Shown here: piece by piece, positions 42,050 through 51,017 of the stretch
Layout: each line of letters begins with the position of its first letter
Numbering within the stretch: position 1 is the stretch's first letter
Assembly: GCA_034421295.1 (NCBI GenBank)
Contig: DAOUKM010000003.1
Span: 1-64,000, forward strand
Length of the DNA stretch: 64,000 nt
From: CAUZIR01 sp034421295
GTDB lineage: Bacteria > Chloroflexota > Dehalococcoidia > Lucifugimonadales > UBA2962
Reading direction: 5' to 3'
Program-made: the position numbers and the translations under genes
The notes under the pieces: generated by a model
Told to the model about the DNA's origin: nothing
Database searches by the model: none
What the model saw: only the letters and a program-made list of their open reading frames with translations

Positions 42050-43405
42050 TTATATCGGGGCTCCGATGACGGCCTCGTATGCCGCGCGGCCGGCGTAGGT
42101 GGCCTGGCCGCCGAGCTCGAGCTCGATGTGCAGCAGCCGGTTGTACTTGGCGGTGCGCTCGCTGCGGGCCGGTGCCCCGGCCTTGATCTGGCGGGCGCCG
42201 GTCCCGATGGCGAGGTCCGCGATGGCGGTGTCCTCCGTCTCCGCAGAGCGATGGCTGATGATGGTCCTCCAGCCCGCGTCCCTGGTCAGCGCGACCGCAT
42301 CGAGCGTCTCGGTGAGAGTGCCGATCTGGTTGGGCTTTATGAGGACGCCGTTACTCGCCCCGCGTTCGATCCCGCGCCTGATTATCCCGGTGTTGGTCGC
42401 ATACAGGTCGTCCCCGATCAGCTGCGTGCGGGAGCCGAGCCTGCTGGTCATCTCCGTCCAGCCAGACCAGTCGTCCTCGGCCATTCCATCCTCGATGCCG
42501 ATTACGGGATACTTCGTTACCCAGTCCTCGTAGACGGCGATGAGCTGCTCGGAGGTGAGCGTGGTGTCGAGGCTCGTGAGGTCGTAGTAGACGCTTCCGG
42601 CCGGCCGGCTGAGGGTGTCGCCGTTTGCCTGGCGCAGCTCGGAGGCCGCCACATCGATCGCCACGAAGCACTGGTCGCCGGGGCGGTAGCCGGCCTGCTC
42701 GATCGCGCGCAGCAGCCACTCGACCGCCTGCCGGTTGTTCTTCAGGCTCGGGGCGAACCCTCCCTCGTCACCGACGATGGTGGACTTGCCACGCTCCTGC
42801 AGCAGCTGCTTGAGTGCGTGGTATACCTCCGAGCCTGCCCGCATGGCCTCCTGGTAGGTGTCGAATCCGGCGGGCACCACCATGAACTCCTGGAAGTCAG
42901 TGGACTCGAAGGCGTGCTTTCCCCCGTTGATGATGTTGAACATGGGCACGGGGATCGTGTAGCCGCTCTGGGGCTTGGTCCCCGTGTACTCTTGACCAAT
43001 ATAGCCATAGAGGCTCTCGCCCCGGCTGGCCGCCGATGCCTGGGCGTAGGCCAGCGATACCGCCAGGATGGAGTTGGCGCCGAGACGAGCCTTGTTCGCG
43101 GTCCCGTCAAGCTCGATCAGCCGCTGGTCTAGTGCGCGCTGGTCGGTTACTCGATGGCCGGTGATGGCCGAGGCGATCTCGCCGTTGACGTTTGCCACGG
43201 CCCTCAGCACGCCAAGCCCCCCATAGCGTTTCGGGTCCCTGTCCCGCAGCTCGATGGCCTCCAGTGAGCCCGTGCTGGCCCCGGAAGGAACCGAGGCGCG
43301 CCCCATCGACCCATCGGAGAGAAGCACATCCGCCTCGACGGTGGGACCACCCCGGGAATCCAGTATCTCGCGCGCCGAGACCGAGGAGATGGTGATGAGG
43401 CTCAA
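42050..43405 (-). CDS. eno: enolase
   Basis: Converts 2-phosphoglycerate to phosphoenolpyruvate. It has SAREILDSRGGPTVEADV, ASTGSLEAIELRD, the metal and substrate site ending GVLIKPNQIGT, and HRSAETEDTAIADLA (Ala where most have Gly). TTG 43405 is chosen: it overlaps the upstream stop as TTGA, follows a GGAGG, and gives 451 residues. The longer frame adds unlike sequence. Confidence 0.95.
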   Translation of the reverse strand: MSLITISSVSAREILDSRGGPTVEADVLLSDGSMGRASVPSGASTGSLEAIELRDRDPKRYGGLGVLRAVANVNGEIASAITGHRVTDQRALDQRLIELDGTANKARLGANSILAVSLAYAQASAASRGESLYGYIGQEYTGTKPQSGYTIPVPMFNIINGGKHAFESTDFQEFMVVPAGFDTYQEAMRAGSEVYHALKQLLQERGKSTIVGDEGGFAPSLKNNRQAVEWLLRAIEQAGYRPGDQCFVAIDVAASELRQANGDTLSRPAGSVYYDLTSLDTTLTSEQLIAVYEDWVTKYPVIGIEDGMAEDDWSGWTEMTSRLGSRTQLIGDDLYATNTGIIRRGIERGASNGVLIKPNQIGTLTETLDAVALTRDAGWRTIISHRSAETEDTAIADLAIGTGARQIKAGAPARSERTAKYNRLLHIELELGGQATYAGRAAYEAVIGAPI

Positions 43406-43911
43406 CCGCGCAGTTCCTCCGCCGTTGCGGTGAGGCGGTGCGGGCGGGCGTTCGCAGCCGCCACTGCCCGGTCGACGGCGTCGGCGGGATCGGCCGCCAC
43501 CTGTATCGAGTCGACGGGTATGCCGGGCTGGGAGATGGTCCACGTGCCCAGCCCTACGACGGGTATACCGTCGGCCAGCGCATGCCCGATCTCAGAGAGC
43601 GTGCCGAACGCGCCCCCGACCGCGATAACCGCATCACCCGTCTTTACGACGATCACGTTCCGAGCGTACCCGATGCCGGTGCAGATAGGAATGTCCACGT
43701 ACCGGTTGGCCACCGTCGGGTCGCTGCCCGGCAGGATCCCTATGGTCGTTCCTCCCGCCGACTGTGCCCCCCTGCAGACCGCCTCCATCACGCCGCCGAG
43801 GCCGCCGCAGACGACCTTTGCGCCCCGCGATGCCAGCTCGCGACCCACCTCCTCGGCGGTATCGGCCAGGGAGCCCCCGGCGGTCGAAGAACCTATGACT
43901 GCGATGATCAT
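43402..43911 (-). CDS. LOG-like protein, TIGR00725 type
   Basis: A Rossmann-fold protein of 169 residues with IAVIGSSTAGG, VVCGGLGGVMEAVCRGAQ (the PGGxGTxxE-like motif appears as VGGAFGTLSEIG) and a final helix. The family is related to cytokinin-activating LOG phosphoribohydrolases, but this short type has no proven substrate. ATG 43911 is picked because AGGAAG lies 5 bases upstream. It overlaps eno by 4 bases, so the two are co-translated. Confidence 0.82.
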   Translation of the reverse strand: MIIAVIGSSTAGGSLADTAEEVGRELASRGAKVVCGGLGGVMEAVCRGAQSAGGTTIGILPGSDPTVANRYVDIPICTGIGYARNVIVVKTGDAVIAVGGAFGTLSEIGHALADGIPVVGLGTWTISQPGIPVDSIQVAADPADAVDRAVAAANARPHRLTATAEELRG

Positions 43912-43978
43912 GCGACTTCCTATCATATAATCGGAATCCCAGTTCGGCAGGCGTCTTCGGCTTGCCCTCGGAATCCTG

Positions 43979-44833
43979 ATGCCAGCGCACAGACTAAGGA
44001 ACGTACTGATTACCGGGGCTTCTTCCGGAATCGGCAAGGTGGCCGCACTGCACCTGGTCGGCAAGGGCTACACGGTTATCGGCACGAGCCGCTCGATAGA
44101 CAGGCTCGCCCCGGTACTGGCCGAGGCCGAGGCTGCCCCAGGGAGATTCGTGCCGCTCGAGCTCGATATCAACCTTGACGGTGGGCGCCCCGGATGCGTC
44201 GAGGAGGTCCTGCCGGGCGTCGTGTCCGACCATGGAGCGATTGACGTCCTGGTCAACAATGCCGGCTACGCACTGTGGGGACCGCTCGAGGGCATGACCG
44301 TCGAGCAGATGGTCGACCAGTTCAGGACCAACGTCTTCGCCCCCTTCAGGCTCGCAAACCTAGTGATTCCGGCCATGAGGAAGAGCGGGGCGGGACGCAT
44401 AGTCAATATCAGCTCGGTCGCCGGGTGGGTGGTAACGCCCTTTAACGGCGCCTACGCGTCCAGCAAGTTCGCCCTGGAGGCGCAGACCCAGGCGCTGCGC
44501 ATGGAGCTATGGCCCTTTGGCATCAAGGTTTCCCTGATCGAACCGGGCCTTTTCGGCACCGAGTTTCAGAACAACACAGTCGATGGCGAGAGGGCCGAGT
44601 CGCAGGAGCTTCCATACGGACCTCACATAGAGGCCTATCGCAGAAAGCACGGCCGCTTCAGGCTGCTTACCCACGACCCGATAAAGATCGCAAAGCTGAT
44701 CGAGAGGATCATCGTCTCGCCACGGCCCAAGCTGAGGTACCCGGTGGGGTTCGAAGCCCACGTAGGGGTGTACGCGGCCAGGCTCCTTCCCGACCGCCTG
44801 CTGCAGGGCATGGTCGCAAGGACGTCCATGTAG
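43979..44833 (+). CDS. short-chain dehydrogenase/reductase
   Basis: A classical SDR of 284 residues: cofactor motif ITGASSGIGK, NNAGYALWG, the catalytic Ser in VNISSVAGWV and the Y-x-x-x-K in GAYASSKFAL. The long C-terminal part after the P-G-L-F loop resembles SDRs that act on bulky lipids or steroid-like compounds. The substrate is unknown. It is divergent from the LOG-like gene. Confidence 0.85.
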   Translation: MPAHRLRNVLITGASSGIGKVAALHLVGKGYTVIGTSRSIDRLAPVLAEAEAAPGRFVPLELDINLDGGRPGCVEEVLPGVVSDHGAIDVLVNNAGYALWGPLEGMTVEQMVDQFRTNVFAPFRLANLVIPAMRKSGAGRIVNISSVAGWVVTPFNGAYASSKFALEAQTQALRMELWPFGIKVSLIEPGLFGTEFQNNTVDGERAESQELPYGPHIEAYRRKHGRFRLLTHDPIKIAKLIERIIVSPRPKLRYPVGFEAHVGVYAARLLPDRLLQGMVARTSM

Positions 44834-44845
44834 CCGGCCGCAGTT

Positions 44846-45637
44846 CTAGGGGCCGGCGGGGTCCCGGCTGATCGACTGGAGAAAGCCGGCGGATCTCGGC
44901 TCCCGGTCCAGGTGGTAACGAAGGTGCGTGTCCAGGACCCTGCTGACGTCCGCCAGCACCGGGGATGGCACCTGTAGAGAGGTCGCGCCGGCCAGGCCCT
45001 GAGACATGTAATAGCGAAGCGTCTTTATGGCGTTGACGGACACGGTGAGATAGGGCCCCGGCGCGGCGGTGACGCAGTCCGGGCAGACCATGCCCCCGGC
45101 GGCTGCGCTGTAGGCGTGCTCCCTCTGCGCCAGGGTGAGGCCGCATTCGATGCATGCCGACAGCTCGGGCGCAAGCCCCGCCACCGCCAGCAGTCGGACC
45201 TTAAAGCAGGCCAGCAGCCCATCGGCTGGGCCTCCAGCCTCCAGCCCGCCAAGAACCTCGGCGACCAGCCCGTAAATCTCCCGCGCATCAGAGTCCCCGT
45301 GATCGTCTTCCTGCGGCACCGAGAACGCGTCGGCTATCTCGGCCACGTACATCCCCGCGGCGACCTTGCCGAGATCGCTGCGCAGCGCGGGGAATCCGTT
45401 AAGGCAGTGGGCCTCCACGACGATGTCAAGGTTGCGTCCCTCGGCCAGGGAGACCTGGACGCGGTTGAGGAGCTCCATGTGTCCGGTCAGCCTGCCGCTG
45501 GTGCGGCGCACACCCTTGGCAACGGCCCTTATCTGCCCTCGCTCCGGCGAGAGCAGGGTAACAACCCGGTCGGCCTCTCCCAGGGGCGATTGCCTGACGA
45601 CGACCGCCTCGGTCTTGTAGACTCTCGGTCTCGGCAT
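44846..45637 (-). CDS. recO: DNA repair protein RecO
   Basis: Works with RecR to load RecA at gaps and anneals DNA. Residues 1-80 form an OB fold (RVYKTEAVVVRQSPLGEADRVV, described in part). The C-terminal half has a zinc site CIECG...CPDC. ATG 45637 is used; the longer frame starts with GTG 21 bases earlier. It is the last gene of the ybeY-dnaX-ybaB-recR-recO set, a functionally sensible grouping. Confidence 0.92.
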   Translation of the reverse strand: MPRPRVYKTEAVVVRQSPLGEADRVVTLLSPERGQIRAVAKGVRRTSGRLTGHMELLNRVQVSLAEGRNLDIVVEAHCLNGFPALRSDLGKVAAGMYVAEIADAFSVPQEDDHGDSDAREIYGLVAEVLGGLEAGGPADGLLACFKVRLLAVAGLAPELSACIECGLTLAQREHAYSAAAGGMVCPDCVTAAPGPYLTVSVNAIKTLRYYMSQGLAGATSLQVPSPVLADVSRVLDTHLRYHLDREPRSAGFLQSISRDPAGP

Positions 45638-45683
45638 ATCCCTCGTCGCCAGGGCCACCCCTCGCGACCTTGGCCACGGGCCC

Positions 45684-46295
45684 TCAGAAGGGTTGGCGTC
45701 CTTCTATCGCACGGCCGAGGGTGACCTCGTCCGCGTACTCCAGGTCGCCGCCAACGGGCAGACCCCGCGCGGGTCGGGTTATGTTCACCCCCAGGGCCGC
45801 CAGCAGGCGCTGCAGGTAAAGTGCGGTTGCCTCACCCTCGACGTTCGGGTTGGTGGCGATCACTATCTCCTTTACGCCGTCGGTCCGAAGCCTCTCCAGC
45901 AATCCCCTTATCTTCAGGTCTTCCGGACCGATGCCGTTGATGGGGGAGATTACGCCGTGCAGGACGTGGTAAAGGCCGTTGTAGGAGCGGGTTCGCTCGA
46001 GCGCCCGGACGTCCAGCGGTTCTTCGACCACGCACAGCCGGGAGCGGTCCCTGCCCTCGTCAACGCAGATCGAACAGGGGTCCGATTCGGTTATGTCGAA
46101 ACACTCGCCGCACAGGACGATCCGGTCCTTTACCGAGCCGATCGCCTCGGCCAGACCCCGGGCCTCGTCGGCCGGCATGCGTATGAGGTAATAGGCCAGC
46201 CTCTGAGCGGTCTTGGGTCCGATCCCCGGCAGCTTGTGGAACTCGTCGATGAGCCTGCTTACCGGACCCGCCTCTCTTTGTCCGCCCTGCGTCAC
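45684..46295 (-). CDS. recR: recombination protein RecR
   Basis: Forms a ring clamp around DNA and binds RecO. It has the helix-hairpin-helix FHKLPGIGPKTAQRLAYYL, the four-Cys zinc site LCGECFDITESDPCSIC, and a Toprim domain (VVEEPLDVRALE, ATNPNVEGEATALYL). At 203 residues and with a GTG start it has the normal size. It starts 6 bases after ybaB. Confidence 0.95.
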   Translation of the reverse strand: MTQGGQREAGPVSRLIDEFHKLPGIGPKTAQRLAYYLIRMPADEARGLAEAIGSVKDRIVLCGECFDITESDPCSICVDEGRDRSRLCVVEEPLDVRALERTRSYNGLYHVLHGVISPINGIGPEDLKIRGLLERLRTDGVKEIVIATNPNVEGEATALYLQRLLAALGVNITRPARGLPVGGDLEYADEVTLGRAIEGRQPF

Positions 46296-46301
46296 ACGCT
46301 C

Positions 46302-46604
46302 CTAGGTCAGGCCCGGGATGTTGAGGCCCCCTGTGAGCGCCCCCATCCTGGCAGCGGCCATCTCCTGCGCCCGCTCGAGGGCGTCATTGACCGCCGCAGC
46401 GACCAGGTCCTCCAGCATTGCGACGTCCTCTGCGGCCGCCTCCGGGTCAATGTGTATCGATTCGAGGCGCATCTTGCCGGTCACGACGGCCCTGACCACG
46501 CCTCCGCCAGCACTGCCCTCGACGGTGGCGGACTCGAGGTCCTCCTGGACGCGTGCCATCTGCCTTTGCAGTTGCTGGGCCTGTTTGAGAAACCTCTTGT
46601 TCAA
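46302..46604 (-). CDS. YbaB/EbfC nucleoid-associated protein
   Basis: A small dimeric DNA-binding protein (100 residues) with the usual order: RFLKQAQQLQRQMARVQEDL, then the GGGVVRAVVTGKMRLESI beta segment and a C-terminal helix rich in A and E. The gene between dnaX and recR is its classical location. Its ATG overlaps the dnaX stop as ATGA. Confidence 0.92.
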   Translation of the reverse strand: MNKRFLKQAQQLQRQMARVQEDLESATVEGSAGGGVVRAVVTGKMRLESIHIDPEAAAEDVAMLEDLVAAAVNDALERAQEMAAARMGALTGGLNIPGLT

Positions 46605-48304
46605 CTCCGGGCCTCGCTGTCCTTGCTGTCCACGGCCGTCTCGGCGACGATCTCAGCCCCCAGCTGCTGGGCCGCTCTCACCAGCTGGCTGCCCCGCGAC
46701 CCGGTGGGTCCGCCGCCCTGTTCGGCGCGCTCGGCCGCCTCGACCCGTACATCATAAGGCCTGCCCATTACGCGGGCAAAAGCGTCCCTGAGCCGCTTGC
46801 GGCTGTCGGGTATGCCGAGCTCGTGCTGCATCCTCTCCAGGTGGGACGGGTGCGGGAACCTGAGCGTAATCGAATCCTCCGAGACCTCCCGCCCGTTGCT
46901 GGCAACCAGCAGCGCCTTGAGGTTGTACTTGCCGCCCTTCTCAAAGCGCAGGGACTGTGTGAGCGCCCCCCACTGAGCCTCCAGCCGCTCGGCCGGATCG
47001 GACGGCAGGGCGCTCTCTGCGACCGGCTCCGGGGCTGGTCGCTGCGTCCTTGCGTCCGGCTGCTGCTGTCGGGCTGCAGGTGCCGGCTGTCGCTGCTGAA
47101 CCCGCCTTTGCGGCGGCTTCTGCTGTGCGGCCCCAGCGGCCTCGCCCCCTTCGGCCGTCGCCGGGCGACTGCGTGGCCTGGTAGCCGGCTTCCCGCTGGA
47201 CGGGGCCGGGGGCGGGGCAGAGGCAGGAGGCTCCGGCCTCAGGCCGGCCTCGACGATCGCCAGTTCTAGGGTCAGGGTCGAGGAGGGGTCGAGACGCATG
47301 TCGGCAGCGGTCAGCAGCCTGACCGCCCTGACGATATCAGCGGTCGCCGCGGCTCTGGCCAGCCGGCCGATCTGCGCGGATTCTTCCTCGGTGTATCCGA
47401 CATCCAGGTCCGCACCGCTGCTGACCAGCAGGGTGGCGCGCAGGCGGTCGATCAGGCCGCGGTGCAGCTGGCGCAGGTCGCTGCCCTGGGCCGCCACCTC
47501 ATTAACGGTGCGCAGCGCGTCGGCGGTGCGGCCCTCGAGGATCTGCGCCGCGAGCGCCAGGGAGGCCTCGTCTCCGCCCATGTCCAGCAGGTCGCGGACG
47601 TTGGCCTCGGTGATCGGGGAATCGTACGAGACTATCGCCTGCTCGAGCAGGTTCACAGCGTCCCTCAGGCCTCCGCCCGCCGTCCTCGATATCAGGTCGA
47701 GTGCGGGCATGTCCGCCTCGACCCCCTCTCCCGCGCAGATCGCAGAGAGGCGCCCGGCCGTGTCCTGGCGCCTTATCCTGCGGAAGTCGAAGCGCTGGCA
47801 GCGCGATGCGATCGTCGGTGGGATCTTGTGGGCCTCGGTGGTGGCGAGCACGAATGCAACGTGGGCCGGCGGCTCCTCGAGGGTCTTCAGCAGGGCGTTG
47901 AATGCCTGCTCGGTGAGCATGTGGGCCTCGTCGACTATGTAGACCTTTACTCTCGCCTCCGCGGGGGTGTACTGGACTCTCTCCCGAAGGTTCCTGATGT
48001 CGTCTATCCCGCGGTTGCTCGCCGCGTCGATCTCGACCAGGTCCAGGGCGCGGGCCTCGTCTATGGAGGCGCACATTGAGCAGGCGTTATCCGGCTCCCC
48101 GCCCCGGGGGGAAAGGCAGTTAATGGCCTTTGCCAGGATGCGCGCCGTGCTCGTCTTGCCGGTGCCGCGCGGTCCGCAAAACAGGTAGGCGTGTGCGACG
48201 CGGCCCGACTCGACGGCCCTCTGCAGCGTCTGGGTGGTGGTGGGCTGGCCGACCACGTCCGTGAAGGTCCTGGGCCGCCACTTCCTGTACAGCACCTGGC
48301 TCAT
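46601..48304 (-). CDS. dnaX: DNA polymerase III gamma/tau subunit
   Basis: The clamp-loader ATPase. The N-terminal part has YRKWRPRTFTDVVGQP, P-loop FCGPRGTGKTSTAR, a Cys zinc site (CLSPRGGEPDNACSMC), VYIVDEAHML and the sensor region ATTEAHKIPPTIASRC. After residue about 370 a Pro/Ala/Gln-rich linker leads to a C-terminal domain, as in tau. ATG 48304 begins the conserved region and overlaps ybeY by 4 bases; the longer frame upstream is the ybeY shadow. Confidence 0.94.
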   Translation of the reverse strand: MSQVLYRKWRPRTFTDVVGQPTTTQTLQRAVESGRVAHAYLFCGPRGTGKTSTARILAKAINCLSPRGGEPDNACSMCASIDEARALDLVEIDAASNRGIDDIRNLRERVQYTPAEARVKVYIVDEAHMLTEQAFNALLKTLEEPPAHVAFVLATTEAHKIPPTIASRCQRFDFRRIRRQDTAGRLSAICAGEGVEADMPALDLISRTAGGGLRDAVNLLEQAIVSYDSPITEANVRDLLDMGGDEASLALAAQILEGRTADALRTVNEVAAQGSDLRQLHRGLIDRLRATLLVSSGADLDVGYTEEESAQIGRLARAAATADIVRAVRLLTAADMRLDPSSTLTLELAIVEAGLRPEPPASAPPPAPSSGKPATRPRSRPATAEGGEAAGAAQQKPPQRRVQQRQPAPAARQQQPDARTQRPAPEPVAESALPSDPAERLEAQWGALTQSLRFEKGGKYNLKALLVASNGREVSEDSITLRFPHPSHLERMQHELGIPDSRKRLRDAFARVMGRPYDVRVEAAERAEQGGGPTGSRGSQLVRAAQQLGAEIVAETAVDSKDSEARS

Positions 48305-48801
48305 GACGGGTAGCTCACCGTGATGTCGGAAGCCCTTGACCCCAGCATGGCCGCCAGCAGCCGCCTGTGCTCTTCCTCCATCCGGGCCCGCTCGGCCGGC
48401 TCCTCGTGGTCGTGTCCGACAAGGTGCAGTATGCCGTGGGCCAGCAGGAACGCGACCTCGTCCTCGCGGCCACGCCCTGCCGACTCCGCCTGTCTGACCG
48501 CCTGCGGCCACGAGACGACGATCTCCCCTATGGACCCCGCAATGCCGCCATCGGCAGGCAGTACGAAGTCGTCGGCTTCCTTCGGTGCGGCGGGAAAGGA
48601 CAGGACGTCGGTGGTCTCGTCGAGTCCCCGGTGGCGCAGGTTCAACTCGCGGACCGTCTCATCGTCCGTGACGACAACCTCGACGGAGGCGTCGGCGGGC
48701 AGCTCAAGCGCCGCGAGCGCGGAGTCTGCGATCCCTGCCAGCCAAGGGACTGAGACGGATCCCGGCCCGGCGGGATGGACGAGGACTTCGATCGGTCTGA
48801 T
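48301..48801 (-). CDS. ybeY: rRNA maturation RNase YbeY, start codon unclear (AUC?)
   Basis: A metal-dependent RNase for 16S rRNA 3' processing and quality control. The zinc site HGILHLVGHDHEE and LDETTDVLSFPA are clear. Conserved N-terminal sequence (IEVLVHPAGPGS..., VPWLAGIADSALAALEL) continues upstream of the first TTG (48645), yet from the preceding stop to that TTG there is no ATG, GTG or TTG. ATC 48801 lies 7 bases after GGAG and gives 166 residues, a normal length. A sequencing error upstream is the alternative. Confidence 0.88.
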   Translation of the reverse strand: MRPIEVLVHPAGPGSVSVPWLAGIADSALAALELPADASVEVVVTDDETVRELNLRHRGLDETTDVLSFPAAPKEADDFVLPADGGIAGSIGEIVVSWPQAVRQAESAGRGREDEVAFLLAHGILHLVGHDHEEPAERARMEEEHRRLLAAMLGSRASDITVSYPS

Positions 48802-49045
48802 GGGTAGGCTCCGCCTCGTGGAGCGGCCGACAGGTCCGTGACCTGCGGCGACCGCGTCGGGTTTGGACGGGGTCTATTATATTCGCGCGAAGGTGCGGTG
48901 CCGGGAGGCCCGCCGGGTCGGCGGGCAGAGGCCGACATGCCCGGGAGAGGGACGTCAATGCCATCGCCGCGTCGGCGACTCTGCGGGCAGAGACCATAGG
49001 ACCCTCATGAGATCCGTGAGCTATCGTGGGAGACTGGCCGTTTGG

Positions 49046-49315
49046 TTAGATTCGCTTAAGTAGCCTGTCGTATTCGTGGTGCGGGCCTACCCAAAACCTG
49101 ACGATATCCCCCTCGTCAAAGACACCAAGGGCACGATAATTCATACTCACTCGCACCGAGTAGACGCGACGCCGCCGGGTTAAGCGCTTGAAATCCAGAC
49201 TGGGGTGGTTAGGGTCCGGTTCAAAGAATCGGTAAGACTCGCGGGCCTGCCGCTTCACCTGTTCGGGGATACGGCCATAAGCAGTCCAGAATCTCCCCTG
49301 CGTGTACGATCGCAC
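49046..49315 (-). CDS. RelE/ParE-family toxin
   Basis: An 89-residue basic protein with FWTAYGRIPEQVKRQARESY, then HPSLDFKRLTRRRRVYSVRV, then YRALGVFDEGDIVRFWVGPH. This is the small ribosome-dependent RNase fold, where RelE-type proteins cut mRNA. The preceding gene, 2 bases upstream of its start, encodes the antitoxin. Confidence 0.83.
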   Translation of the reverse strand: MRSYTQGRFWTAYGRIPEQVKRQARESYRFFEPDPNHPSLDFKRLTRRRRVYSVRVSMNYRALGVFDEGDIVRFWVGPHHEYDRLLKRI

Positions 49316-49317
49316 GC

Positions 49318-49542
49318 CTACAGTTCTTGAGCATCAAGGGATTCAGTCAGGCCTGCCCGGTGAGCCGCCAGAGCCTCATCCGCCAGACTCTCCAGCATTT
49401 CCTCGGATTCGGGACGGCTGAAGAGTTCCGCCCATAGCCGCTCCGAATCCAATTCGGACAACAGAAACCGAGCGAACCTGCCCTGCTCTTCCTCCGGGAG
49501 TTCGGAAGCTCTCTCGAAAGCCTGTTGAAGAATCTGGTTCAT
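49318..49542 (-). CDS. antitoxin of the RelE-like toxin
   Basis: A 74-residue acidic, helical protein (ELPEEEQGRFARFLLSELDS, and an acidic DEALAAHRAG tail). It resembles the short antitoxins paired with RelE/ParE toxins in Chloroflexota and Cyanobacteria. It is encoded first, with the toxin following after 2 bases, the usual antitoxin-first order. Confidence 0.75.
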   Translation of the reverse strand: MNQILQQAFERASELPEEEQGRFARFLLSELDSERLWAELFSRPESEEMLESLADEALAAHRAGLTESLDAQEL

Positions 49543-49832
49543 CTCTCTTTCTTAGCTCCCAATGAGTTCTAGGGTGCAGCGTGGGGAGAGTATAGGTTAA
49601 TGATGGTCAGGGGCCCGAGTACATTGTTGATGTGGGCGCTGGTAACGACTATCGCCACCAGGCCAAGGGCCACGACCACTATCCGCTGGGGAGTAGATTT
49701 CGTTCATATGAGGCGAACATCGTCTCAGGAATGACTTGCCCGGGGGCAAAGTGGGGAGCGCTCGTTGGCGCGATGTAGTGGTAGGTGGTCGCCGTGGGGT
49801 CCCTTACAGGGACCTGCTCGGGCGCTAGATCG

Positions 49833-51014
49833 CTATTCGCAGAGCACCACGATCACGCCGTCGGAGCTGACGTGGTAGTCGTACTCGGTTCCCTGGTAAT
49901 CGAGCATCACCGTGTAGCCGGAGGTAACGACCTGCGCGTAGGCGGTGTCCTCGGCAGGACAACCCAGCGAGGTGTCGCCCCACTCCCCGGGCATCAGTCC
50001 GACCAGCTCCGGTTCCCCTGCGTCGATGTCGAGCCTGGCCGCAAGGTCGGCCCTTGCCGCCTCTGCGGCGGCCAGAGCCTCGGGACCCAGGTCGAGCCCT
50101 TCGCCGTTAAGCACTCCGTTTACTTCGGCCGGCTCCACCTCGACGGGCGGGGCGCCGGGCGACTGGAGAAATGCGAACAGGTCGCTGTCCGCGGGCAGCA
50201 CGACGGTGGCGTTCTGAGTCAGGAAATTGCGATATGCCTCAAGGCTGCGCTGGAACCTGTAGAACTCAGGGTCCCGCTCAAGTGCGCTCGCGAAGATGGT
50301 GACCGCCTCGGCCTCGCCCTCTCCTCTGAGGATGTTCGCGTCGCGCTCGGCCTCTGCGCGGATGATCGTGGCCTGCCTGTCGACGTTCGAGCGTATCTCA
50401 AGGTCCTGCTTTGCACCCTCGGCTCTCTCCGCATCGGCGATCCGCTTTCGCTCTGCCTGCATACGGGCGTAGACGGCGGTTGCGATCTCGTTGGGGAAGT
50501 CTGCGCGCTTTATGCGGACATCGACGGTCTCGATGCCGAAGTCTTCGAGCTTGGGCTCGACGGCATCGCGGACCTGCTCCATGATCTGCTCGCGGTTGTT
50601 GCGAATGATCTCGATCTGGTCGTCGCTGGCGATCTGCCGGCGCAGCTCGGAGGCGACGATGTCATTGCCGCGCGTAACGGCCCGCTGCGAGGTCTGCACG
50701 GTCTGCCTGAACAGGAGCGGATCGGTTATACGCCCGATGGCATACGCATCGATTACGAGGCGCTTCTTGTCGGCGGTGATCAGCGCGTCCGGGTTGGCGT
50801 CAAACAGCGTGCGGCGCTTTTCAAAGTACGTGACCGTGTCCACGAACGGTGTCTTCGTGTGGAGGCCGGGCTCGGTTATGGACTGCTTTACGTCACCGAA
50901 CCGGGTGACGATGGCAACCTGGGTCTCGTCTACGGAGAAGAACGACTGCGGCCCCAGGATCCCGGTCAGGATCACCAGCACGACGAAGATTATTGCTGCC
51001 CTGTTCAGAGTCAT
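49833..51014 (-). CDS. hflC: HflC-like SPFH protein with extra C-terminal domain
   Basis: A membrane-anchored band-7 protein that with HflK surrounds FtsH and modulates it. It has one N-terminal helix (AAIIFVVLVILTGILG), the SPFH domain (DETQVAIVTRFGDVKQSI), and the long coiled-coil with RKRIADAERAEGAKQD. After residue about 334 an unusual 59-residue domain follows, with TSLGCPAEDTAYAQVVTSGY and a closing Cys. From memory this GCP...QV..GY pattern occurs in stand-alone secreted Chloroflexota proteins. It is 3 bases after hflK. Confidence 0.86.
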   Translation of the reverse strand: MTLNRAAIIFVVLVILTGILGPQSFFSVDETQVAIVTRFGDVKQSITEPGLHTKTPFVDTVTYFEKRRTLFDANPDALITADKKRLVIDAYAIGRITDPLLFRQTVQTSQRAVTRGNDIVASELRRQIASDDQIEIIRNNREQIMEQVRDAVEPKLEDFGIETVDVRIKRADFPNEIATAVYARMQAERKRIADAERAEGAKQDLEIRSNVDRQATIIRAEAERDANILRGEGEAEAVTIFASALERDPEFYRFQRSLEAYRNFLTQNATVVLPADSDLFAFLQSPGAPPVEVEPAEVNGVLNGEGLDLGPEALAAAEAARADLAARLDIDAGEPELVGLMPGEWGDTSLGCPAEDTAYAQVVTSGYTVMLDYQGTEYDYHVSSDGVIVVLCE

Positions 51015-51017
51015 GGT

